Assembly: GCA_902774145.1 (NCBI GenBank)
Contig: CACYHC010000008.1
Location: forward strand, 17,990 to 81,989
From: an uncultured Bacteroidia bacterium
GTDB taxonomy: Bacteria; Bacteroidota; Bacteroidia; Bacteroidales; UBA932
Reading direction: 5' to 3'
DNA length: 64,000 bases
The translations under genes were made by a program, and so were the position numbers. The notes under the pieces were generated by a model, which had not been told where the DNA came from, made no database searches, and was given only the letters and a program-made list of their open reading frames with translations. Below, in pieces: positions 52,319-60,997 of the stretch (its first letter is position 1; every line of letters begins with the position of its first letter).

Positions 52319-53279
52319 GCTTTTCAGTGTTTTTTGCCCTGGGGTGGGCGTGGTCATACACAGTTTTCAGGCGCTCTACGGTGTTGTGGGTGTACACCTG
52401 CGTGGCCGCCAGCGAGGAATGTCCCAGCAGTTCCTTGATGGAATTGAGGTCCGCCCCGCCGTCCAGAAGCTCGGTTGCGAGCGTGTGCCTGAGCACGTGC
52501 GGCGATTTACGTCCGGATATCCCGGCCACGCCGCCCAGTTCCCGCTTCACCACCCGATCCACATAGACCGGATACAGCCTCCGGAAGGTCTCGGTGACAA
52601 GGAGCGGACTGTCAGCGCCAAAAGAGCAGCCGCTCATCCTGTCAACCGATTCCAAATATAGTGAAATTTCTTTACAAATCGAAGGGACCAGCGGAATTTC
52701 GCGCATTTTATTTCCCTTTCCCAGTACGCCGATGGCCCCGCGCCGAAGGTCCAGGTTCCCGCGGTTCAGGCCCACCAGTTCCGCACGGCGCAGGCCCGTC
52801 GCATACAACAGGCTGATAATCAGCCGAGACAGGCGGCGCTTATAGAGCGAAACCGCCGTCTTGTCGCCCGGCGGCAGCGCCTGGAGCAGCGCGAGGGTAT
52901 CTTCGCCGGCATCCGCTTCCGTCGCGTCGAGATAGGCCTTGAGGCTCTCTTCCCGGAAAAAGTCCGGGAGCCGTTTTTCCTTCTTGGGGCGCGGGACGAT
53001 CCGCACGGGATTGGAGGCCAGGAGGCCCTCCCGCATCAGGAAGCGCGCAAAGCCGCTCAGCACGCTCAGGTGCAGGTCCACGGTGCGCGGGGATTCCTTG
53101 CATTCGTCCAGCAGGTGCATCTCGTAATTGCGCAGGGAACGGACTTCCACAGAGCCCGGGAAGGCGCCGGCAAAGGTCGCATAACGATCCAGGACATCGC
53201 GGTAAATCGCCACGGTGCGCGGGGAATAGCGGCGGATGCCCGACAGGAATTCCAGGTATTTTTCCGTCAGTTCCGACAT
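52302..53279 (-). CDS. xerC: Tyrosine recombinase XerC/XerD type
   Basis: A 325-residue site-specific recombinase for resolving chromosome dimers at dif. The N-terminal SAM-like domain (about 1-105) is followed by the catalytic domain with Arg in ATGLRRAEL, Lys in GKGNKMREIP, HxxR in HVLRHTLAT, His in LGHSSLAATQ and the nucleophile Tyr in VYTH. All residues are present. Location between cca and hpf is that of the chromosomal housekeeping copy, not of an integrase. Confidence 0.92.
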   Translation of the reverse strand: MSELTEKYLEFLSGIRRYSPRTVAIYRDVLDRYATFAGAFPGSVEVRSLRNYEMHLLDECKESPRTVDLHLSVLSGFARFLMREGLLASNPVRIVPRPKKEKRLPDFFREESLKAYLDATEADAGEDTLALLQALPPGDKTAVSLYKRRLSRLIISLLYATGLRRAELVGLNRGNLDLRRGAIGVLGKGNKMREIPLVPSICKEISLYLESVDRMSGCSFGADSPLLVTETFRRLYPVYVDRVVKRELGGVAGISGRKSPHVLRHTLATELLDGGADLNSIKELLGHSSLAATQVYTHNTVERLKTVYDHAHPRAKNTEKHGSKD

Positions 53280-53282
53280 CGT

Positions 53283-54728
53283 TTACGCCACGGGCGTCAG
53301 GCCCATTTCCGCGGCACGCACCCGCATCAGCACGTCCGCTTCCTCGAAATTGTTGCCGATTTTCCCGTCCAGGATGGCCTCCTTGACATATTCCTTGAGT
53401 TCCCCGATTTCCTTGCAGGGCGGCAGGCCGTAGGTCTGCATCACGTGCTCGCCGGTGATGGGGTTCTTGAAATTGCGGATGGCGTCCTTCTCTTCCACCT
53501 CCACCAGTTTGCGTTCCACCAGCGAGAAATTCGCCTGGATGCGCGCCACCTTGACGGGATTCTTGGAGGTCACGTCCGCGCGGCACAGGATCATCAGGTC
53601 TTCCACGTCGTCGCCCGCGTCGAACAGCAGGCGCCGCACGGCACTGTCCGTCACCCCTTCGTCCGCCAGCGCAATCGGCCGCAGGTGCAGCTGCACCAGT
53701 TTCCGCACGTATTTCATCGCGTCGAGGGGCAGGCGAAGCCGTTCAAAGATTTTCGGCACCATCCGTCCGCCGATGACTTCGTGTCCGTGGAAGGTCCAGC
53801 CCTGGCCGGCGACAAAGCGCTTGCTCGCGGGCTTGCCGATATCGTGCAGCAGCGCCGCCCAACGCAGCCAGAGCGCCTTTTCCGGCGGCCATTCGGCGGT
53901 GGCTTCCGCTACGTGGTCCAGCACCGCGACGGAATGTTCGAAATTGTCCTTGTGTCCTTTGCCGTCGACGGTCTCAACTCCTTTAAGCGCAGCGATTTCC
54001 GGCAGCAGCGCCGGCAGCAGGCCGGCTTCGTCCAACAGGCGGAAGGCCATCGACGGGCTGGCGGTCAGCAGCATTTTGTTCAGTTCTTCGGCGATGCGTT
54101 CGGCGGACAGGATTTCGAGGCGCTGCACGTTGCGGCGCATGGATTCTATCGACTCCGGCACGATGCGGAAGGTCATTTCGGGGGTGGAAAGTTTCGCGGC
54201 GAAGCGTACGGCCCGCAGCATGCGGAGCGGATCGTCGGAATAGGTGGTATCGGGGTCCAGCGGCGTGCGGATGATGCCCGCCGACAGGTCGCGGATGCCG
54301 CCGAAGGGGTCCACGAGTTCGCCGAAGGAGTCTTCCTGCAGGCTGAAGGCCATCGCGTTGATGGTGAAGTCGCGGCGCAGCTGGTCGTCTTCGAGCGTGC
54401 CGTTTTCGACGATGGGCTTGCGCGATTCGCGGCGGTAGGACTCCTTGCGCGCGCCGACGAATTCGACCTCGTCGCCGCAGAAATGCAGCATCGCCGTACC
54501 GAAATTCTTGAAATAGGAGACCTTGGCGGAGGCTTTGCGGCCCACCGCGCGGGCGAAGTCGATGCCGCTGCCTTCCACGACGATGTCGATGTCGCTGCAG
54601 GGGCGGCCGAGGAAGCAGTCGCGCACGTAACCGCCGATGGCGAAGGCGCGGACGCCCGTCTCGCGGGCCACCTCGCTCACCAACTTAAAGACCGGACGGT
54701 CAAGGTATTGGGGCACTATCGTGGGCAT
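53283..54728 (-). CDS. cca: CCA tRNA nucleotidyltransferase with HD domain
   Basis: A 481-residue enzyme starting at 54728 (MPTIVPQYLDRPVF); 60 further codons of open frame upstream overlap another gene and are discarded. The nucleotidyltransferase head has AIGGYVRDCFLGRPCSDIDIVV with the G-G and D-x-D metal site, then RRDFTINAMAF and DDPLRMLRAVRFAAKL for base recognition. The C-terminal HD domain has LLHDIGKPASK. It builds or repairs the CCA end of tRNAs, or acts as its poly(A) polymerase-type relative. It is 3 bases from xerC downstream and overlaps the HsdR-N gene upstream by 13 bases. Confidence 0.93.
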   Translation of the reverse strand: MPTIVPQYLDRPVFKLVSEVARETGVRAFAIGGYVRDCFLGRPCSDIDIVVEGSGIDFARAVGRKASAKVSYFKNFGTAMLHFCGDEVEFVGARKESYRRESRKPIVENGTLEDDQLRRDFTINAMAFSLQEDSFGELVDPFGGIRDLSAGIIRTPLDPDTTYSDDPLRMLRAVRFAAKLSTPEMTFRIVPESIESMRRNVQRLEILSAERIAEELNKMLLTASPSMAFRLLDEAGLLPALLPEIAALKGVETVDGKGHKDNFEHSVAVLDHVAEATAEWPPEKALWLRWAALLHDIGKPASKRFVAGQGWTFHGHEVIGGRMVPKIFERLRLPLDAMKYVRKLVQLHLRPIALADEGVTDSAVRRLLFDAGDDVEDLMILCRADVTSKNPVKVARIQANFSLVERKLVEVEEKDAIRNFKNPITGEHVMQTYGLPPCKEIGELKEYVKEAILDGKIGNNFEEADVLMRVRAAEMGLTPVA

Positions 54729-55114
54729 TGCAGCATTTCTTCGTAGGAGGGCAGGTGGTCCAGGGGTTGGAACGCATCGCCTTCGCGCTTGTAAAGATAG
54801 TTGTTTTTTCCGTTCGTCAGCATCAGGAAGGGAGCGTTCAGCACAATATGGTAGCGCATCGCCTGCTCGAGGACCTTCGCGTCGATGGGGACGTCCGGAC
54901 GCTTGCATTCGACGACGAGCAGGGGCTCGGCCTTACGGTCGAAGGCCACGATGTCGGCACGGTAACGTTTGGCGCCGTAGTCGAAGGCCCATTCGCTGGT
55001 CATCAGGCCTGTGGGAATGCCAGCATTGTCGCGCAGCAGGGCGATGCACCACTGCCGCACGCGCTCCTCCGGGGTGTCCGGGACTTCCTTTTTCCGCAAC
55101 GGATCGAAAAGCAT
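54716..55114 (-). CDS. Type I restriction HsdR N-terminal-like nuclease-domain protein
   Basis: A 132-residue protein from the ATG at 55114 (MLFDPLRKKEVPDTPEERVR). The open frame continues 238 codons upstream, but that part is antisense to proC. ADIVAFDRKAEPLLVVECKRP is the D-x(n)-E-x-K motif of the PD-(D/E)XK nuclease fold as in the HsdR N-terminal domain (HSDR_N_2 type). There is no helicase part or HsdM/HsdS nearby. Single-domain versions beside cca or holA genes are common in Bacteroidetes; their job is unknown. Confidence 0.87.
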   Translation of the reverse strand: MLFDPLRKKEVPDTPEERVRQWCIALLRDNAGIPTGLMTSEWAFDYGAKRYRADIVAFDRKAEPLLVVECKRPDVPIDAKVLEQAMRYHIVLNAPFLMLTNGKNNYLYKREGDAFQPLDHLPSYEEMLQCPR

Positions 55115-55141
55115 AGCAGCGCAAATATACGGAAAATCTGT

Positions 55142-55149
55142 TATCTTTG
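55142..55149 (+). promoter_or_regulatory. -7 box of the proC-proB-proA promoter
   Basis: TATCTTTG is a full match to TAnnTTTG. It lies 28 bases before the proC ATG. The -33 position has no clear TTTG. Confidence 0.5.
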
Positions 55150-55177
55150 TGGTTTGTTGTTTAGAAGTATTACGCGT

Positions 55178-55951
55178 ATGAAAATTGCGATACTGGGCGC
55201 CGGGAATCTGGGCGGCGCCGTGGCCAGGGGCCTGGTTCGGGGCGGCATCGACGCCTCCTGTGTTACGCTGACGGCGGCGCACGCCGCTTCCCTGGAAAAA
55301 TTTGCCGCCGAGGGCTTTGCTACCGCGACGGACAATGCCGCGGCGGTCCGCGGGGCGGATTTCGTCTGCATCGCCGTCAAACCCTGGATTTTCGAGCAGG
55401 TGGCGCGCGAGATTGCGCCCGTCCTGGATGCGGACACGCAGATGCTGGTCTGTATGGCGCCGGGCATTCCGGCCGCCAAACTGGAAGCCCTGTTCCCGGG
55501 CAGCCTGCCCATCGCCTATGTCATTCCCAATACCGCCGCCGAGGTGGCCGCGAGCGCGACGATTCTCTCTCCCGTCCGGGCAACCGCCGCGCAAATGGAT
55601 GCGCTGGAGGCCCTGACGGACCGTTTCGGCAAGACCTTCCGCCTGGACGCGGCGCATATGATGGCGGGGACGGCTACCACTTCCTGCGGCATCGCCTACG
55701 CCCTGCGCTACATTCGCGCGGCCGTGGAAGGTGCAGTGGAACTGGGGATTCCGGCCGCCACGGCCCTGCAGGCCGTCAGCGCCACGGTGGCGGGAGCGGC
55801 CGCGCTGCTCGATGCGCACGGCAGCCATCCCGAAGCCGAGATTGACAAGGTTACCACGCCCGGCGGCCTGACCATCAAGGGACTCAACGCCATGGAGGAG
55901 GGCGGATTTACCGCCGCCGTCGTCAGCGGACTCAAAGCCGGAACGAAATGA
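55178..55951 (+). CDS. proC: Pyrroline-5-carboxylate reductase
   Basis: A 257-residue NAD(P)H-dependent reductase making the last step to proline. The start at 55178 (MKIAILGAGNLGGAVARGL) puts the GxGxxG dinucleotide fold at the very N-terminus; the much longer frame upstream is antisense to the HsdR-N gene. The C-terminal signature DKVTTPGGLTIKGLNAMEEG matches the family pattern. The stop overlaps the proB start in an ATGA. Confidence 0.95.
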   Translation: MKIAILGAGNLGGAVARGLVRGGIDASCVTLTAAHAASLEKFAAEGFATATDNAAAVRGADFVCIAVKPWIFEQVAREIAPVLDADTQMLVCMAPGIPAAKLEALFPGSLPIAYVIPNTAAEVAASATILSPVRATAAQMDALEALTDRFGKTFRLDAAHMMAGTATTSCGIAYALRYIRAAVEGAVELGIPAATALQAVSATVAGAAALLDAHGSHPEAEIDKVTTPGGLTIKGLNAMEEGGFTAAVVSGLKAGTK

Positions 55952-56715
55952 AACGGATTGTCGTAAAAGTGGGCAGCAACGTGCTCACACGGGAGGACGG
56001 CACGCTGGACACCACGCGGGTGTCGGCGCTGACGGACCAGATTCAGGCGCTGCGCAGCCGCGGGATTGAAGTCATCCTGGTAACGAGCGGGGCGGTGGCG
56101 TGCGGGCGGAGCCTGTGTCAGGCTGCGCCCGGACTGGACGAAGTCCAGCAGCGGCAGCTGCACGCCGCCGTCGGCCAGGTCCGCCTGATGGACCTATATT
56201 ATAGACTGTTTGCCGACTACGGCATCCGCGTGGGCCAGATTCTCTCGATGAAAAAGAATTTCGAGCCCGGCGAGGAATACGAAAACCAGCGCCGCTGCAT
56301 GGAGGGGATGCTCCGGAGCGGCGTGCTTCCCATCGTCAACGAAAACGATGCGGTGAGCATCACCGAACTGATGTTCACGGACAACGACGAACTCTCGGGG
56401 CTGGTCGCCGCGATGATGGGCGCCGACACGCTGATTATCCTCAGCAACATCGACGGGCTCTATGACGGCGACCCGTCCGCGCCCGGCAGCCGCGTGATTG
56501 CCCGGGTCCGCCCGTCGGAGGATTTGAGCACCGTCATCGGCGAGGCGCACAGCAGCGCCGGCCGGGGCGGGATGCACACCAAGTACGGCGTCGCCAAACG
56601 GCTCAGCGCCGGCGGCATCCGCGTCCTGCTCGCCTGCGGAAAGCGCGACGACGTCCTCACCCTGCTCGCGGACAACCCCGCGGGCATCGTCCACACTGAA
56701 TTTTCCGTACAATGA
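55948..56715 (+). CDS. proB: Glutamate 5-kinase without PUA domain
   Basis: A 255-residue amino-acid kinase that phosphorylates glutamate, first step of proline synthesis. [47 protein letters not shown] and [15 protein letters not shown] are the family blocks. The C-terminal PUA domain of the E. coli enzyme is absent, as in other short ProB proteins. Overlaps of 4 bases on both sides couple it to proC and proA. Confidence 0.95.
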   Translation: MKRIVVKVGSNVLTREDGTLDTTRVSALTDQIQALRSRGIEVILVTSGAVACGRSLCQAAPGLDEVQQRQLHAAVGQVRLMDLYYRLFADYGIRVGQILSMKKNFEPGEEYENQRRCMEGMLRSGVLPIVNENDAVSITELMFTDNDELSGLVAAMMGADTLIILSNIDGLYDGDPSAPGSRVIARVRPSEDLSTVIGEAHSSAGRGGMHTKYGVAKRLSAGGIRVLLACGKRDDVLTLLADNPAGIVHTEFSVQ

Positions 56716-57941
56716 AAGCGATATTTGAAGCCGCGTCGCGCGCAGCGGGCCTTGTCGCCGCGCTCTCCGACGAAAAACGCAATGCCGTCCTGCGCAAGGT
56801 GGCGGATGCACTGCTCGGCGCATCGGACGCGCTGCTCGCCGCCAATGCCGCGGATCTGGCGCGGATGTCCCCCGAAAGTCCGCTGTACGACCGCTTGAAA
56901 CTCGACGGGAAGCGGCTCGAAGGCATCGCCGCCGATATGCGCAATGTCGCGTCCCTCCCCTCCCCGCTCGGGCGGACGCTGCTGGAACGGACGCTGCCCA
57001 ATGGCTTGAAACTGCGCAAGATAAGCGTCCCATTCGGCGTGATAGGCATCATTTACGAAGCGCGCCCGAATGTGACCTGGGACGTGTTTTCCCTTTGCTT
57101 CAAAAGCGGCAGCGTCTGTGTCCTGAAGGGCGGGAGCGATGCTGCGGACTCCAATGCCGCCGCCGTGGCGCTCATCCGCCGGGTCCTGCGCGAGGAAGGC
57201 GTCTGCGAAGATGCGGTGAACCTGTTGCCTCCGGGCCGGGAAGCCACCAAAGCCCTGCTGGAAGCCACCGGCTACGTGGACCTCGTCATTCCCCGGGGCG
57301 GACGCGCGCTCATCGATTTCGTGCGGGACAACGCCAAGGTGCCCTGCATCGAGACCGGCGCCGGCGTCGTCAATACCTACTTCGATGCCTCCGGCGACCT
57401 GGAGAAAGGCCGCCGCATCGTCACCAACGCCAAGACGCGGCGCGTCAGCGTCTGCAACGCCCTGGACTGCCTGATCGTGCATGCCTCGCGCCTGGGCGAC
57501 CTTCCCGCGCTTCTCTCCGAAATGCCGCAGGTCACCCTGTACGCCGATGAACGCGCCTACACCGCCCTCAAAGGCCGGCACGCGAAACTCGAAAAGGCGA
57601 CGGAGGCCTCCTTCGGCACTGAATTTATGGACTACAAGATGGCCGTCAAGACCGTCGACAGCCTCGACGAGGCGCTCGCGCACATCGCCCGCTACGGTTC
57701 GGGCCACAGCGAGGCCATCGTGACCGAATCGCTGGAAAACGCCCGTCGCTTCCAGTTGGCCGTCGACGCCGCCTGCGTCTATGTCAACGCGCCCACCTCG
57801 TTCACCGACGGCGCGCAGTTCGGCCTGGGCGCGGAAATCGGCATCAGCACCCAGAAACTCGGTGCCCGCGGCCCGATGGGCCTCGAAGAAATCACCACCT
57901 ACAAATGGCTCATCGAAGGCGAGGGCCAGACCCGGCCGTAA
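56712..57941 (+). CDS. proA: Glutamate-5-semialdehyde dehydrogenase
   Basis: A 409-residue enzyme that reduces glutamyl 5-phosphate to the semialdehyde. [45 protein letters not shown], the catalytic Cys region [11 protein letters not shown] and the C-terminal [14 protein letters not shown] are typical. The phosphorylated intermediate is handed over from ProB, which fits the coupled genes. Length is normal. Confidence 0.96.
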   Translation: MKAIFEAASRAAGLVAALSDEKRNAVLRKVADALLGASDALLAANAADLARMSPESPLYDRLKLDGKRLEGIAADMRNVASLPSPLGRTLLERTLPNGLKLRKISVPFGVIGIIYEARPNVTWDVFSLCFKSGSVCVLKGGSDAADSNAAAVALIRRVLREEGVCEDAVNLLPPGREATKALLEATGYVDLVIPRGGRALIDFVRDNAKVPCIETGAGVVNTYFDASGDLEKGRRIVTNAKTRRVSVCNALDCLIVHASRLGDLPALLSEMPQVTLYADERAYTALKGRHAKLEKATEASFGTEFMDYKMAVKTVDSLDEALAHIARYGSGHSEAIVTESLENARRFQLAVDAACVYVNAPTSFTDGAQFGLGAEIGISTQKLGARGPMGLEEITTYKWLIEGEGQTRP

Positions 57942-57953
57942 AAGACATTTCCT

Positions 57954-58241
57954 ATGTTTGACGTAACTCTTTTGTCCGACACACGCGAAGGCGATTTGCG
58001 GAAAGCATCGTTTCTCACCGGCGACGCCGTCTGCTCCCGGCAGATAGACATCGAACTGGAGGGCGACACGCTACGCAGCGTGCACTACACCGGCGGCTGC
58101 CACGGCAACACCCAGGGCATCGCCGCCCTCGTGCGCGGCATGAAAAAGGACGAAGTCATCGCCCGCCTGGGCGGCATCGACTGCAAAGGCCGCGGCACCA
58201 GCTGCCCCGACCAACTCGCCCGCGCCTTGAAACTCCTGTAG
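57954..58241 (+). CDS. TSCPD domain protein
   Basis: A 95-residue protein with the TSCPD motif spelled out near the C-terminus (GRGTSCPDQLARAL) and a conserved Cys in YTGGCHGNTQGIAALV. TSCPD domains also occur at the end of some ribonucleotide reductases, and short free-standing forms may bind a metal; the function is unknown. It follows proA by 12 bases on the same strand, so it may be co-transcribed with the proline genes. It is convergent with the AbiEii gene, with 14 bases between the stops. Confidence 0.85.
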   Translation: MFDVTLLSDTREGDLRKASFLTGDAVCSRQIDIELEGDTLRSVHYTGGCHGNTQGIAALVRGMKKDEVIARLGGIDCKGRGTSCPDQLARALKLL

Positions 58242-58255
58242 TTTGTTAAAACATA

Positions 58256-59320
58256 CTAGCCGGCGAGCAGTTCGCTGGTCTTTACCCAGTAGTAGTAGGC
58301 TTCTGGAGAGGGGAGTTGAAGTTTGCCCAGTTTGACCGGAACTGCAGGGGTGAGTCTCAGATGTGAGACACCGCTGCCGTCGTAGCGGTCGAATGATGAG
58401 GCGCCCTGTAGGATAAGGGTTGCAAGGTAGGCGGCTTTGGCGGCATCGGCCGCAGCCTGTTCTATCTGGTATTTTCCCAGATACATAAAGGAACGGAGGC
58501 GGGAGATACCATTCTGGAGTGCGCTGAAGTCTCCCTGCCCTGCAGCTCCGCGGGTGGAGATACAGAGGGCGGTGTTAAAACTGTCTTTCAGCGAGCGTAA
58601 AGGATTTTCTTCTATTTTGCGATAGGACAGTTCTACGCGGGAAATCTTGTCGTAGGCGGAAGCAACGACGGAGAGGTCGTCCATATGGTCAAACAGGCGG
58701 CCGATGTCGTATAGTTGCTTGATGATTTCCAGGTTGCAGTCTTTTTCGCCCTTGAAATACGGGATGCCGGAAGTGTTGGGGGCGAAGGCGGTGAGTTTGT
58801 CGCCCAGGATGTCGTTTACCGACGGGATGTTTACCATAAGCGGTTCTCCTTCAAGGTGGACGAAGGGGCTCCGGACCGGTACGCGTTCGATTTTATTGTA
58901 GTGGCTGTCTTCGTAGAGGACGTCCAGGAGGATGTTACCGGGTCGGGCGTCGCTGTCGCGGAAGGCAATCTTGTAGAAAAATTTGGAGTGCGCCTTGGGG
59001 ACATTGGCGCCTCGCTGGATGCGTTCCACTGTCTCCACGTCAAGAAAGCCGAACTGGCGGAAGTTTTTAAGATATCTTTCAATTTCCGTCCCTGGAGGGC
59101 AGATTACATCGACATCTATCGAGAGCCTGTGGCGCGTCCTTGAGAGGAGGAGCATCAGCGCGGTGCCACCTTTCCAAGTGAAGGGGCAGCCGGAAGATGC
59201 AAGCAATTCCACGAGGGAGAAGGCTCGGATGACCTTCTCAATGAGGTTGACATCGGGATACTGGAGGTCATTGGAAATCTTCTGAATCAATTCGCGGGTG
59301 TAACATTCATGGCTTATCAT
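58256..59320 (-). CDS. AbiEii-like nucleotidyltransferase toxin
   Basis: A 354-residue protein of the nucleotidyltransferase AbiEii/AbiGii type. The motif FTWKGGTALMLLLSRTRHRL, then SIDVDVIC, holds the GG-(x)-T, and D-x-D metal site. SVNDILGDKLTAFAP and the later Lys/Asp region are usual for the family, which in known cases modifies tRNA or nucleotides and stops growth unless held in check by AbiEi; phage-infection abortion is the known outcome for some members. It follows its partner with an ATGA overlap. Target unknown. Confidence 0.87.
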   Translation of the reverse strand: MISHECYTRELIQKISNDLQYPDVNLIEKVIRAFSLVELLASSGCPFTWKGGTALMLLLSRTRHRLSIDVDVICPPGTEIERYLKNFRQFGFLDVETVERIQRGANVPKAHSKFFYKIAFRDSDARPGNILLDVLYEDSHYNKIERVPVRSPFVHLEGEPLMVNIPSVNDILGDKLTAFAPNTSGIPYFKGEKDCNLEIIKQLYDIGRLFDHMDDLSVVASAYDKISRVELSYRKIEENPLRSLKDSFNTALCISTRGAAGQGDFSALQNGISRLRSFMYLGKYQIEQAAADAAKAAYLATLILQGASSFDRYDGSGVSHLRLTPAVPVKLGKLQLPSPEAYYYWVKTSELLAG

Positions 59321-60033
59321 AGGCCTAATTGCTTGAGGTCGTTTTCGAATTCTCCGCGACAGTGGCGGCGGCCGGCATAACGAAGGAGTTTGGTAGTGTT
59401 GAATGTGAAAAGCGATGCGGCATTTTCCAACATCCGGGAAGCCTCACCTCCGCCCATATAATCGAAGTCGGCATCGCAGCGGATATCCACGAGGAGTTTT
59501 TCCAGCATCGGCAGGGTGACGCCATCCACAACCCGAAGGGGCGAACCGCTGACGAGAGGCTTAATCATCAGCCCCGGCTGGGAGATATCGACGTAGTCAT
59601 AGAAAACTTTCTTGTCCGGGCGGTGGAAGACGCGACGCCCTTCGCTTTGAAAGCGGTGAAAGAGTGTCTCTGTTAATTCCCGCTGCGTTTCTATATATGT
59701 GAGGGCATTGAAGGAGAGGTGGTGCTGCAGCGGGGCGAATACAGTGCCTTTGTAAATGCAGAAAGTAGCGTCAGGATACCAATGCTGTAGTTTGTCGGCG
59801 AGGTCTTTGTCCGTTTCGGGCTCATCGGGAATAAAAAGAGGAAGGGCCTTGACTGAGTACTTGCCCCTGCCAATCCTGCCCAGCCGCCCTTCCTTGGTGA
59901 GTTGACTCAGGTGCCATTCCAATGTAGCCCGTGAGTGCAGGAGCGAATCCGGAGTTGCAGCGGCGAGTTCCAAAGTCGTGAAGGTGGGATGCAGCTTGGT
60001 ATACTCCAGTATGTGATTCTCAATCTCTGACAT
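59317..60033 (-). CDS. AbiEi-like antitoxin/transcriptional regulator
   Basis: A 238-residue protein whose N-terminal 70 residues are a winged helix (TTLELAAATPDSLLHSRATLEW, LSQLTKEGRLGRIGRGKYSV) and the rest a C-terminal domain of the AbiEi/DUF6577 kind (DATFCIYKGTVFAPL, KVFYDYVDIS, LPMLEKLLVDI). It would repress its own operon and offset the AbiEii-type enzyme. A consensus promoter and an inverted repeat TTGTCA/TGACAA lie just upstream, as expected for self-regulation. Confidence 0.83.
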   Translation of the reverse strand: MSEIENHILEYTKLHPTFTTLELAAATPDSLLHSRATLEWHLSQLTKEGRLGRIGRGKYSVKALPLFIPDEPETDKDLADKLQHWYPDATFCIYKGTVFAPLQHHLSFNALTYIETQRELTETLFHRFQSEGRRVFHRPDKKVFYDYVDISQPGLMIKPLVSGSPLRVVDGVTLPMLEKLLVDIRCDADFDYMGGGEASRMLENAASLFTFNTTKLLRYAGRRHCRGEFENDLKQLGL

Positions 60034-60049
60034 AACACTCTTTTAAGCG

Positions 60050-60091
60050 GCAAATGTACAAAATATTGTCAATTTTTTCAAAATATGACAA
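60050..60091 (-). promoter_or_regulatory. Promoter and likely operator of the AbiE pair
   Basis: On the minus strand TTTG, 20 bases, then TACATTTG (60050-60057). TTGTCA (60066-60071) and TGACAA (60086-60091) form an inverted repeat across this region, with the direct echo AAAATAT on each side. AbiEi proteins are known to bind inverted repeats in their own promoter, so this is the probable operator. Confidence 0.6.
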
Positions 60092-60117
60092 ATTTTTGAA
60101 TCCCAAAATATTCTGTT

Positions 60118-60210
60118 GCGACAAAACTAAACGATGCGATTGAAGGACGCAATAGACACGTCTTTGGGACAAGCAGATTTTTACGTTTTATACACGTTTT
60201 TACGCAAACG
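60118..60210 (+). repeat. Repeated intergenic element, copy C
   Basis: The block 60173-60210 is nearly identical to 46023-46060 and recognisably the same as 44637-44673. The homology with copy B reaches back to GCGACAAAACT at 60118. It lies about 140 bases upstream of the AbiEi start, just beyond the promoter. Confidence 0.8.
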
Positions 60211-60260
60211 AAGGCGAGAGACGTGATTCCAGCCTATAAACTCAGGATTCAGAAAGCGAC

Positions 60261-60794
60261 TCAATTGAATGTAGAGATTCGGCGAAGACGCACATTGGGC
60301 AGGTCTTCGTAAGTCAATGTATTCTTATCAAGGATAACCAACAAGTCCGGTTCTCCGTAGAGTTTGTTGTACAGTAACGGATAATCACGATAGTCCGAAT
60401 GAATCTTCCCGTCGATAAAGAGGACCTTTCTTATATTGCGCTGCAAAAACAATGAGCGAGGCTTGTCTACACGGCCGTTGTTGTACTTCGGCAAACTCGC
60501 CCTCCCCTGATCATATTCCAGCATAAAAACTTCGTTATCCAGAACGCTGTAAGCGATTTCCGATTCCTGATTATAATGCAGGTAATGGGTGAACTGACTT
60601 GCGCCCGGGTCCCGGAAAACCGCCCAGTCACCTGCAATGTCAACGCTTTTTCCCTTCCCGTCAACGATGACGGTGCTACGGTTAAACGTCCCGGGGAGAA
60701 GGTTTTGATCGACCTTCCCGCAACCGGACAGACAAACTACAGCAATGAGTAGCATACTCACCCTGGGAGAACAATACAAGTAAGACATCATCAT
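60261..60794 (-). CDS. Small hypothetical lipoprotein
   Basis: A 177-residue protein from the first of three consecutive ATGs (60794, 60791, 60788). The frame extends 51 codons further but that part lies over a divergent promoter. The lipobox is VVCLSGC, followed by GKVDQNLLPG. The mature part (SVDIAGDWAVFRDPGASQFTHYL, then KVLFIDGKIHSDYRDYPLLY) is unknown to me. Neighbours on both sides are an AbiE module and a candidate small RNA, so it lies in an accessory region. Confidence 0.65.
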   Translation of the reverse strand: MMMSYLYCSPRVSMLLIAVVCLSGCGKVDQNLLPGTFNRSTVIVDGKGKSVDIAGDWAVFRDPGASQFTHYLHYNQESEIAYSVLDNEVFMLEYDQGRASLPKYNNGRVDKPRSLFLQRNIRKVLFIDGKIHSDYRDYPLLYNKLYGEPDLLVILDKNTLTYEDLPNVRLRRISTFN

Positions 60795-60859
60795 CCTGAT
60801 TTTTGGTTCTCCATTTTCAAGATGCGTGCCTGAATTATGCCATTCGACCGCGACTGGAT

Positions 60860-60890
60860 TTTGAAAGTCTGAAAAATAATTATACCTTTG
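60860..60890 (+). promoter_or_regulatory. Perfect consensus promoter without a protein gene behind it
   Basis: TTTG (60860-60863), 19 bases, TACCTTTG (60883-60890). Sequence and spacing are the full Bacteroidetes consensus. The only thing downstream on the plus strand is a 100-base stretch ending in a terminator. Confidence 0.75.
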
Positions 60891-60894
60891 CAGC

Positions 60895-60997
60895 AGGATT
60901 CGTCGAAGGGGAATTCGTTTGAAGGGATGACAACCCTCCCAAGTCATTTGGTCCGAGCCCTATTTTAAAAGCCGTTACCTGACGGCTTTATTTTTTG
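60895..60997 (+). ncRNA. Candidate small RNA of about 100 bases
   Basis: It is bounded by the consensus promoter at 60860-60890 and the intrinsic terminator at 60968-60996. No reading frame of note lies inside. It can form an ATGAC/GTCAT hairpin (around 60927 and 60942) that competes with a CCAA/TTGG pairing, and then the terminator stem. The 3' part is antisense to the last codons of the LPD3-like gene. I do not recognise a known RNA family. Confidence 0.5.

Noticed and set aside
52302-53279. Tyrosine recombinase as the integrase of a mobile element
   Set aside because: It lies between cca and hpf with full XerC/D features and no attachment-site repeats or cargo beside it.
54716-55828. 370-codon version of the HsdR-N protein
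   Set aside because: The first 238 codons are antisense to proC and encode Arg/Gly-rich nonsense; the ATG at 55114 fits the domain.
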